A stretch of DNA of 12,355 bases from Puniceicoccales bacterium. GTDB taxonomy: Bacteria; Verrucomicrobiota; Verrucomicrobiia; Opitutales; JAIRLM01. The stretch is from contig JAITDL010000036.1 of the NCBI GenBank assembly GCA_031282565.1, positions 1 to 12,355 on the forward strand, in the 5' to 3' direction. The first letter of the stretch is position 1; the number at the start of each line of letters is the position of its first letter. The translations under genes and the position numbers were made by a program. Shown piece by piece: positions 6,941 through 12,355 of this stretch. Under the pieces are notes generated by a model, which worked only from the letters and a program-made list of their open reading frames with translations, searched no databases and was not told the origin of the DNA.

Positions 6941-7993
6941 CTAGAACGCGCGGCAGAGCATCAACCGGGCCGAGCTGGACGCCCTCCCGTGGCCGTAGCT
7001 GTCCTCGATGGCCAGAGTGTAGGCAAAATTTTCATTTAACTGGTGGTTTATGCCGACGGAAATCACTGCGCAGTGCCGACCTCCGTAAATTACATCGGAC
7101 GACATGGCTTTTTCATCAACGACCGCAGACAGATCGCTGTGCTTCCTCATGGCAGCATATTGCCAACCAATCTTTCCGAAAAGGTGCAGCGACCCGGGAC
7201 GGACATCCTCAACGGACAGGCCTAGCATGGTTGTTAAAATTGTGTGTCGCAACGATTTCAGCGATAATTTATCTCCATCACTAAACCACCTTGTGAAGCC
7301 ATTTTGCCCTATGGAATCGAGGCACAGCCCGGCCAAACAGCCGAGCTCGATGGCGCCGCGCCTGTAAAATCCGTGGGTCTCGGAAATGCTCAGCTGCAGG
7401 TCGATGTCGCTGATCTTGTAGGGCGTCGCTTCACCGGTAAGTTGTTTGTTTTCAACACACTTTACCGAACCTGACCCAATTAAAACGGAGGCCTCGGTCA
7501 CATAGCTCAGTCCATCGTCCTTTAGGCTCGATTGGCGCAGCGCGGCGGCCACGGCCAACTCCTTGCGTCTGTAGTCGATGCGCTCTCCATTTAATGTCTC
7601 ATATTTTCCACAAAGCGCCTTTGTGCGTCCGCCGATGGCGCCTCCTGCCAAATAAAATTGTCTGCTGTGCCTATCGTCGCAGGCAAAACTCTTGATTAGG
7701 CCAACCTTTATCCCGTAGAGCGTTGAGCGCAAATCAAATGGGTTGGCGTTGCCCGCCATTTTTTCTTCCATGGAGATGATTGGTCCGACGAAAACGGACG
7801 ATACGCCGAAGTCGGAAGTGCAATGGAAAAGGTTCATCGCGTGCCGTTTCTCCATGGCCGCCTCTCCGCTGGCCAGCAATACGGCCCAGTCGTCGCAGCG
7901 GGCAATATGCGGAACGGAGAATTGCGCTGCGCAGAAAAGATAAAACGCAAAACGACTCCGCCTAAAAAAATTAGGAAACAGAAACACGGCCAT
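6941..7993 (-). CDS. Outer-membrane autotransporter-like beta-barrel, no passenger
   Basis: The 350-residue product starts with a basic N-region and a hydrophobic segment (RRSRFAFYLFCAAQF, 11-25) consistent with a Sec signal peptide, then about 25-30 linker residues, then a beta-domain from about 60 to the end, closing with CRAF (terminal Phe). It aligns with the barrel of the first gene: FVG..IS near the start, ELAVAAALRQ versus EWAIGASLRH, C..GLC.D.IGQ (219-230), MLGLSVE versus ALGVAVE, GKIGWQ, YGGRHCAVIS. It therefore looks like a stand-alone barrel paralogue, probably a porin-like or surface protein rather than a classical autotransporter, since nearly nothing precedes the barrel. ATG at 7991-7993; an upstream ATG is followed at once by a stop. 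It is 162 nt upstream of rpsA; a weak IR (CTAGG/CCTAG, 6932-6944) spans its stop. Confidence 0.82.
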   Translation of the reverse strand: MAVFLFPNFFRRSRFAFYLFCAAQFSVPHIARCDDWAVLLASGEAAMEKRHAMNLFHCTSDFGVSSVFVGPIISMEEKMAGNANPFDLRSTLYGIKVGLIKSFACDDRHSRQFYLAGGAIGGRTKALCGKYETLNGERIDYRRKELAVAAALRQSSLKDDGLSYVTEASVLIGSGSVKCVENKQLTGEATPYKISDIDLQLSISETHGFYRRGAIELGCLAGLCLDSIGQNGFTRWFSDGDKLSLKSLRHTILTTMLGLSVEDVRPGSLHLFGKIGWQYAAMRKHSDLSAVVDEKAMSSDVIYGGRHCAVISVGINHQLNENFAYTLAIEDSYGHGRASSSARLMLCRAF

Positions 7994-8121
7994 GGGTCAC
8001 ATTAGCAGGCTAACCATTTACGGTAAAGTGTTTTTTCTAGTCTTCGGCTAGCCGGCGGTCAACAGAACTGGCTTGACTGGACCGTTCGCTGCGCCATCGC
8101 TTTGCCAGGCTGGAAGCCCAT

Positions 8122-8195
8122 TGCCCGATGGTGTAACGGTAGCACACTGGATTTTGGTTCCATTTGTCCAGGTTCGAATCCTGGTCGGGCAGCCA
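8122..8195 (+). tRNA. tRNA-Gln (anticodon TTG)
   Basis: Acceptor TGCCCGA pairs with TCGGGCA; anticodon loop TTTTGGT with TTG at 8154-8156; T-arm CCAGG/CCTGG with loop TTCGAAT; discriminator G; encoded CCA at 8193-8195. The outermost anticodon-stem pair (8147/8163) is a C-U mismatch. The weak U-A-type first acceptor pair is typical of tRNA-Gln. Reads CAA. Confidence 0.97.
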
Positions 8196-8274
8196 CAATA
8201 TTTTGGCCCTGCGGCGCAATTGCCGCGGAAATGCTTGCCACCGTTTTGGAAAAAAAGTGTAACCATTCTGTCCC

Positions 8275-9165
8275 ATGCCAGATTCATTGCCACCATCTCT
8301 CCGCGAACTGTATCCGTTTAAGAGTCGCTTTGTTACGCTCCGTGGAGGTGAAAAAATGCACTACGTGGACGAGGGTGAGGGAAATCTTGTCCTATTCCTA
8401 CACGATATCCCGCTCTGGTCCTTTTATTTCCGCAATCTCATCGACGACCTGCAAAAAAACTTCCGCTGCCTCGCACCGGACTACATCGGCTTCGGACTGT
8501 CTTCAAAACCGGAAAACATTGACTACTCGCTCCGCACCATCGCCGATGACATCCAAAACTTCCTCAAGGAGCTCAACGTCGGGAAGTTCAATCTCGTCCT
8601 CCACGGCTGGGGAGGAGTGCCCGGAATGGTGGTCGCAGCCCGCTGGCCGGAGCGGGTCAATCGCATCGTGCTACTAAACGCCAACTGCTTCATGGGGTAC
8701 CGCATGCCGCTTTTGCATTCCCTGTTCCGCTACGGATCAATTGGTGACTTGGCGGTGAATTTTTTCAACGGCCCGGCGCGCTGTTCTGCCTATTCCGCAT
8801 CCATCGGAAGCAGGTCCCGGGCTGGATATTTATATCCATACGACACATGGAGTTCACGCATTCCGACGCGCATTTTTTTCGACAACCTTCCAACGAACGG
8901 CAAGCGCGGCATAGGTCGCTGGCTGCAGGATGAGGCTGAAAAAATGGCCATACTCTCGCGAAAAAAGAGCATAGCATTCTGGGGCGCAAAGGACCGCGTT
9001 TTCCCGCTGTCGCTGGCCGACCGCTGGAAAGAATACCTGGAAGAATTAAAGGTGCACGAACTCCACGACTCCGGCCGCTATGCCCTTGAAGATGACTACG
9101 AAACAATTCTCCCACTGCTGCGGCGATTCCTCATGGCCGGCGTGGAAATCAAATTGCCGCTGTAG
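8275..9165 (+). CDS. Haloalkane-dehalogenase/OleB-like alpha/beta-hydrolase, catalytic residues lost
   Basis: The 296-residue protein has the full fold of the haloalkane dehalogenase branch: strand and turn VLFLHDIPLWSF (39-50), APDYIGFGLSSKP (67-79), the nucleophile elbow LVLHGWGGVPG (107-117), PERVNRIVLLN (125-135), a cap domain with GYLYPYDTW (184-192), and AFWGAKDRVFP (234-244). Active members have Asp at the elbow (H-D-W-G-G); here it is Gly111 (codon GGC). The usual G-H near the end is G-R (Arg268, codon CGC, in DSGRYALED). The Asn of the H-G-N-P loop is Ile45. Asp240 and Trp112 remain. So the fold is kept while nucleophile, base and one halide-binding residue are gone: likely a pseudoenzyme or an enzyme with another chemistry. 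The ATG at 8275 lies 79 nt after tRNA-Gln; no Shine-Dalgarno is visible. Confidence 0.9.
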   Translation: MPDSLPPSLRELYPFKSRFVTLRGGEKMHYVDEGEGNLVLFLHDIPLWSFYFRNLIDDLQKNFRCLAPDYIGFGLSSKPENIDYSLRTIADDIQNFLKELNVGKFNLVLHGWGGVPGMVVAARWPERVNRIVLLNANCFMGYRMPLLHSLFRYGSIGDLAVNFFNGPARCSAYSASIGSRSRAGYLYPYDTWSSRIPTRIFFDNLPTNGKRGIGRWLQDEAEKMAILSRKKSIAFWGAKDRVFPLSLADRWKEYLEELKVHELHDSGRYALEDDYETILPLLRRFLMAGVEIKLPL

Positions 9166-9184
9166 AATTTGTGGCACCATAAGG

Positions 9185-10180
9185 TCAGACGGCCATAACC
9201 GCCACGCTTTGAAACGGCTCTAGAATTAGCGTTTCACGTCCAATAACTCCTTCCATGGACTCGAGTGACAAGCGCGTAAGTCCCTTTGCGGTAGAAATTA
9301 GTGCAATCTTGTCTCCGGCCGGAAAGCTTTCCGCAAGAAAAACCGGTCTATTCACACCTTCCACATCACCCGAACCCACCATGCAAACAACGGCGGCCTT
9401 ATTATTTGCCGTGCGCGTAATTTGCGCAATGCTCGTATGGTTATCTTTCCTATGTTTGGAGCAGAAAATGAACAAAGAGCCTATTCCGATTGGTAGATAT
9501 TTTTGTGGAATTCTAGCAAACGCAGCCAATTCATCGTCACTTCCGCCGAGCACAAACTTCGTCTGGAGCTTTGGCAAATTGAAAATTGTATCCGTTGCCG
9601 TTGGGACAAATCTGCTGCGAATCATGCGATCACTATACATCGGATCCAAAACAAATTCACTGCCAGGCCGAGCATCCATCTCCTGCATTGCAAACACTAA
9701 TTTTTTCACCAACTCATCGAAAGCAGCACCTGCAACATTCGCAAAAAAACCACGCATTGATTTCGCAATTACTTCTCTAAATTTTTTATAGTAGTCTTTA
9801 TATACAACAACTATTTCTATGAATTTAGCGCTCGCACCACTGTCCAGAACTTTGGCAACGGCAACTGGCATGGCGACTAATTTGCTAACTTCTTTCTGTA
9901 GCGTTATGTACGCCAAATAAGGCCGGCCTTCGTCGGTTCCGAATTGGCGGTAAAACTCAATGAGATTGCGGTCGCGCAAAGCCAAAATTTCTCCGGCCGC
10001 CGCAGTGCTAAATCCGCAGTAATCAACAATGATTTCTCTGGCGATTTCGTGGTTCGGCGGCTCACCAGATTGCATTTTTCGAAAATTATCCATGTCTTCG
10101 CAAGCTAGCTTGAGCCTGCGCTCCGCCATAGCGCTAGCAAATGTTGCATTTAAATCATTTACACCTTCGACAACTGCCAT
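9185..10180 (-). CDS. Hypothetical protein, 331 residues, unknown orphan family
   Basis: I do not recognise the family. Two parts can be seen: an alpha-helical N-terminal half (1-170, with helices around 10-35, 45-80 and 117-170) and a beta-rich C-terminal half (about 195-331). There is no signal peptide and no transmembrane helix. The C-terminal segment SLFIFCSKHRKDN (235-247) followed by strands and a VEGVNRPVFLAES turn resembles the segment ALLQFLRDKHKDA ... VRRIAVPVAEVLS of the next gene, so both are likely relatives. A similar LVAMPVAVAKVL occurs at 101-112. ATG at 10178-10180 lies 9 nt after the stop of the upstream gene at 10190, so the two form an operon. Codon use is more AT-rich than in rpsA or fabF. 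It converges with the hydrolase gene (19 nt gap). Confidence 0.7.
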   Translation of the reverse strand: MAVVEGVNDLNATFASAMAERRLKLACEDMDNFRKMQSGEPPNHEIAREIIVDYCGFSTAAAGEILALRDRNLIEFYRQFGTDEGRPYLAYITLQKEVSKLVAMPVAVAKVLDSGASAKFIEIVVVYKDYYKKFREVIAKSMRGFFANVAGAAFDELVKKLVFAMQEMDARPGSEFVLDPMYSDRMIRSRFVPTATDTIFNLPKLQTKFVLGGSDDELAAFARIPQKYLPIGIGSLFIFCSKHRKDNHTSIAQITRTANNKAAVVCMVGSGDVEGVNRPVFLAESFPAGDKIALISTAKGLTRLSLESMEGVIGRETLILEPFQSVAVMAV

Positions 10181-10189
10181 CAGCCTGCA

Positions 10190-10867
10190 TCAGGCGCGAA
10201 GCATGTCATACATAATCATGGCACAAAACCACGGACTTTGCTCAGTTTCAGCACACAAATATGTTTCACTTATTGCGGAAACTAGCACGCGGTTAAGCGG
10301 AGATGGACACACTGGTGCGCATATTTTATTCAACGCGAGAATGTTGTTCCACCGGCGCGGGGACAGCACTTCAGCCACAGGAACGGCAATGCGACGCACG
10401 GTACCATCTTCCGCCGCAATATCTATGTGGCACGATCTCCCCGAAAACGCATTGACAAGCAGGGCGCCGTAGGCATCTTTGTGTTTATCTCGAAGGAATT
10501 GAAGAAGAGCAAATGCGACGCATTCCCAAAGCATTGGGTCAGTTAATAATGTTTCGAAAGCCTGCCGCAACGCCGCTCCAATCGTCACTGCAGTTCCCAC
10601 CCTCCACAGCGGCTTCACGGAATGATGGACTGATAGGCCTTTAGCCACTGAATAGGTGCTGGAATAGTCATCTGGCGCGCCTCCGCCAATGAACTCGAAT
10701 CCGTTTGGAAAAATAAGTTTTCCTGCAGCCATTGCGCGAACATGGTTGAGTTTTAATTTGCGAAAAAACAAGACAATTTTTTCCGCATTTGCCATATGCC
10801 CATTTCCGTTTTGCGACGCTTCCACATAGCCGGCGCGGAAATCAAATTGCCAGGTTAGTTTAGGCAA
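10190..10867 (-). CDS. Hypothetical protein, up to 225 residues, unknown orphan family
   Basis: Unrecognised. The longest frame starts with TTG (10865-10867); an ATG at 10793-10795, with GGA a few bases upstream, gives 201 residues and is a realistic alternative. The upstream 24 codons read as TWQFDFRAG and look coding, so I keep the longer form. Visible features: a helical middle (98-128) ending in ALLQFLRDKHKDA (120-132), a beta-rich stretch with AEDGTVRRIAVPVAEVL (152-168), and a Cys-rich, helical end. No signal peptide. It is cotranscribed with the gene at 9185 (9 nt gap) and shares similar segments with it. It is divergent from the orphan genes to the right, with an inverted repeat in the shared upstream region. 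Confidence 0.65.
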   Translation of the reverse strand: MPKLTWQFDFRAGYVEASQNGNGHMANAEKIVLFFRKLKLNHVRAMAAGKLIFPNGFEFIGGGAPDDYSSTYSVAKGLSVHHSVKPLWRVGTAVTIGAALRQAFETLLTDPMLWECVAFALLQFLRDKHKDAYGALLVNAFSGRSCHIDIAAEDGTVRRIAVPVAEVLSPRRWNNILALNKICAPVCPSPLNRVLVSAISETYLCAETEQSPWFCAMIMYDMLRA

Positions 10868-10909
10868 TCACCTGCATTCGCGAAATTATCTCTCCGAAGC
10901 AAACTACTG

Positions 10910-10975
10910 CTGTGCAGCTGTCGTGGATTTTTTAGGGCGCCATTTTTTTCTTGCACTTCCGCCGCCGCTGCACAG
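10910..10975. repeat. 9-bp inverted repeat in divergent upstream region
   Basis: CTGTGCAGC (10910-10918) and GCTGCACAG (10967-10975) are perfect reverse complements, 48 nt apart, inside the 118-nt gap between the divergent genes at 10190-10867 and 10986-11306. The gap also holds two T-runs. The arms could be an operator pair for both genes; a promoter could not be assigned with confidence. Confidence 0.4.
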
Positions 10976-10985
10976 ACGCGTTCAG

Positions 10986-11306
10986 ATGGACACAAATACT
11001 ACTCCAACAAATTCATGCACCGGCCTTAGTTTTACCGGCAAAGAGTTCCAATTTTTTACGGTGAACGTCCCTAGTGTAGGTGCAGTCGCGGTAATAATTT
11101 CAGAAGTTACTACATCTGCAACAGTTGTGCGATGCCGCAGTTTTACGGAGGACAACAGCATAGCCATGGCTGACGGATCGAAAGCCGGTCCATTTGTTGG
11201 CTTTGCCATGGTTGCCAGTCGGGATTTCAGCAGTCTGTCTTCCGAAGCCCATCGCGGAATCATCGAAACTTCCTGCGCCGCTGGAACAATTTTTATGCTG
11301 GTTTGA
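10986..11306 (+). CDS. Hypothetical protein, 106 residues, unknown orphan family
   Basis: Unrecognised small protein. The frame is also open back to a GTG at 10923, but those 21 codons lie over the T-rich upstream region and read like non-coding sequence, so the ATG at 10986 is preferred. Its core EFQFFTVNVPSVGAVAVIIS (18-37) lines up with NFRFCIAKFIDGSEAAVIFS in the gene at 12095, and GPFVGFAMVA near residue 75 with GPKVIQLIFA in the gene at 11372. The purine-N-pyrimidine codon bias is clear to the end and supports this frame over the 195-residue antisense frame. Two stops in tandem (TGATGA) end it. No signal peptide, no Shine-Dalgarno. First of three tandem plus-strand orphans. Confidence 0.6.
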   Translation: MDTNTTPTNSCTGLSFTGKEFQFFTVNVPSVGAVAVIISEVTTSATVVRCRSFTEDNSIAMADGSKAGPFVGFAMVASRDFSSLSSEAHRGIIETSCAAGTIFMLV

Positions 11307-11371
11307 TGAAATTTTGTGCCGTGCGACGGCGCCACCTGTGGCGGCAAAGATTTTTGTTGCCTTTTCCGTAA

Positions 11372-12019
11372 ATGCCTCGCAATCAACGGGCTGTGGACGC
11401 TGCAACAGTCGAATATCCGCCGACGCCTTTGGCCACTTCCTACGTCGACATAAGCAGCGACGATTCGATCGGCGAAGAAACCACCGAAATTTTTCGTAGG
11501 CCACCGTGCGAACCTCCCGGCAGCTTTCCCACGCGCATAATCCCACTTAGAGCAAATTTCGGCAGACAATCACGCTACTGCTCGTCATTGCCACAACATC
11601 CATGCGCCGACGGCCATGGAGGTCATGCGCCAGAAACACCGCATGCGTTTGCAGCGAACTTTACGGAAAATGTTCAACCGGTCTTCGGAGCCAGAAAGGG
11701 CACACCCACATCACTTTCACTGAAATTTTGCTTCGTTGACGGAAATTCGGTCCCGATTTTTTTTGCCACCGTCGACGGCATCGGCACCGCAGCTCTCGTT
11801 CCAAGCTCGCCCCATGCACCTTCCTACGAACAATTTTGCAATTGTCTTACGGGCCTCAGGGGCATCGTCGCCGAGGGTCCGAAGGTCATCCAACTGATTT
11901 TCGCCTACGGCTACCTCGGAGATGTTGACATCGACTCATTCTCATTGCCTATGCTCGTGAAGATGTGGCCATTTTTGCACATATGCTTGACAAGGCAAGC
12001 AAGATGGCGGATACTGTGA
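11372..12019 (+). CDS. Hypothetical protein, 215 residues, probable 3' frameshift
   Basis: Unrecognised. Residues 1-85 look disordered: Pro-rich, with an acidic patch DISSDDSIGEE (26-36) and a His/Gly-rich stretch. From about 95 a compact beta-rich domain follows (SLKFCFVDGNSVPIFFATVD, then AALVPSS, then EQF and GPKVIQLIFAYGYL). Codon bias is coding-like up to about 11935 and then vanishes: the last 25 or so codons read like non-coding sequence, while the frame one base earlier reads ILIAYAREDVAIFAHMLDKA and continues with coding-like codons to about 12040. A one-base loss between 11929 and 11950 would explain this. The ATG at 11372 directly follows an in-frame TAA and has no Shine-Dalgarno. 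Gap to the previous gene is 65 nt. Confidence 0.55.
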   Translation: MPRNQRAVDAATVEYPPTPLATSYVDISSDDSIGEETTEIFRRPPCEPPGSFPTRIIPLRANFGRQSRYCSSLPQHPCADGHGGHAPETPHAFAANFTENVQPVFGARKGTPTSLSLKFCFVDGNSVPIFFATVDGIGTAALVPSSPHAPSYEQFCNCLTGLRGIVAEGPKVIQLIFAYGYLGDVDIDSFSLPMLVKMWPFLHICLTRQARWRIL

Positions 12020-12094
12020 TCCGTCTATCTTCGCCTGGAAATATAAATCATTTTTTTCGTTGTTTTTCCCACTTTTTTACATTGCCATTCCACA

Positions 12095-12355
12095 ATGGAT
12101 GCTCGTCTCATCGGCAAAACGCCAACAGGTTACGAAATAACCGCTGGCACTGACATCTTCGGCAACAACTTCAGATTTTGCATCGCAAAGTTTATCGACG
12201 GCAGCGAAGCAGCAGTCATTTTTTCGCCCATAGATGAGTCAGCGGAAGATGCGGTCCGCCGATGCGCAACGGAAACAATCCAATGCACAACGGAGCCAAT
12301 CAAATTCAGCATAGTTCTTGCAAAGCTCTATGGCATCCGCGAGTTTGCAGCTATT
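12095..12355 (+). CDS. Hypothetical protein, 3' end outside window
   Basis: An open frame of 87 codons from ATG 12095 runs off the right edge with no stop. The visible part has no signal peptide. Residues around 24-52 (NNFRFCIAKFIDGSEAAVIF and following) match the pattern of the genes at 10986 and 11372: F-x-F strand, D-G turn, then A-A/V-V-I-x-S strand. A block of the form E-D-A, 14 residues, P matches E-Q-F, 14 residues, P in the 11372 product. Codon bias favours this frame; the minus-strand frame at 12130-12312 is its shadow. No Shine-Dalgarno is seen; the upstream 75 nt are T-rich. Third gene of the plus-strand orphan row. Confidence 0.6.
   Translation, partial: MDARLIGKTPTGYEITAGTDIFGNNFRFCIAKFIDGSEAAVIFSPIDESAEDAVRRCATETIQCTTEPIKFSIVLAKLYGIREFAAI

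Noticed and set aside
6932..6944. CTAGG-CCG-CCTAG hairpin at the stop of the 6941 gene as a terminator
   Set aside because: Only 5 bp with a 3-nt loop and no U-tract; too weak to call.
8073..8101. Possible promoter for tRNA-Gln (TTGACT at 8073-8078)
   Set aside because: The spacing would fit, but the hexamer 17 nt downstream (ATCGCT) is not a credible -10 box.
8037..8296. Three minus-strand frames of 60-82 codons over the tRNA-Gln gene
   Set aside because: They run straight through the tRNA and have no recognisable content.
11194..11499. Plus-strand frame overlapping the end of the 10986 gene; part reads LEQFLCWFDEILCRATAPP and resembles EQF...P of the 11372 product
   Set aside because: The codon bias up to 11306 clearly fits the 10986 frame, not this one; the alignment is short and probably chance, although it could be a remnant after 11306.
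10982..11569. 195-residue minus-strand frame across the two plus-strand orphan genes
   Set aside because: Codon-position bias and the motif shared with the 12095 gene favour the plus strand; the minus translation is rich in Arg and low-complexity stretches as in shadow frames.

Overview
The window comes from a Gram-negative bacterium with dense gene packing. Evidence for the envelope type is an LptE-like outer-membrane lipoprotein and two proteins ending in a 12-strand-type autotransporter beta-domain with a terminal Phe. All three tRNA genes encode their CCA end. The S1 protein and the general gene style recall Verrucomicrobiota (Opitutales/Puniceicoccales-like). That placement is from memory of family sequences only and is a low-to-moderate confidence inference.

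Layout. Positions 2-1321 (+) hold the 3' part of an autotransporter-like gene that enters from outside the window. It converges on a leftward block: an unknown 124-residue gene (2677-3051), an LptE-like lipoprotein (2077-2598 or 2610) and rpe (1376-2083), the last two overlapping by 7 nt. Upstream on the same strand lie acpP (4478-4777) and fabF (3189-4454), the usual fatty-acid synthesis pair. tRNA-Lys(CTT) and tRNA-Thr(TGT) sit 2 nt apart on the plus strand (4902-5055). rpsA (5117-6778, minus) has a leader hairpin that pairs its Shine-Dalgarno. Upstream of it is a second, passenger-less member of the same beta-barrel family (6941-7993, minus). tRNA-Gln(TTG) (8122-8195) and an alpha/beta-hydrolase (8275-9165) follow on the plus strand. 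The hydrolase has lost its nucleophile and its catalytic His.

From 9185 to the right edge there are only unrecognised genes: two on the minus strand (9185-10180, 10190-10867) and three on the plus strand (10986-11306, 11372-12019, 12095 to beyond 12355). They look more AT-rich than the housekeeping genes. They seem to share a weak beta-hairpin motif with one another, and possibly with the passenger of the first gene. One of them (11372-12019) shows signs of a frameshift near 11929-11950. The window therefore mixes conserved housekeeping islands (rpe, acpP-fabF, rpsA, tRNAs) with fast-evolving, lineage-specific surface and orphan genes. No CRISPR array, insertion sequence, rRNA or phage gene was seen.
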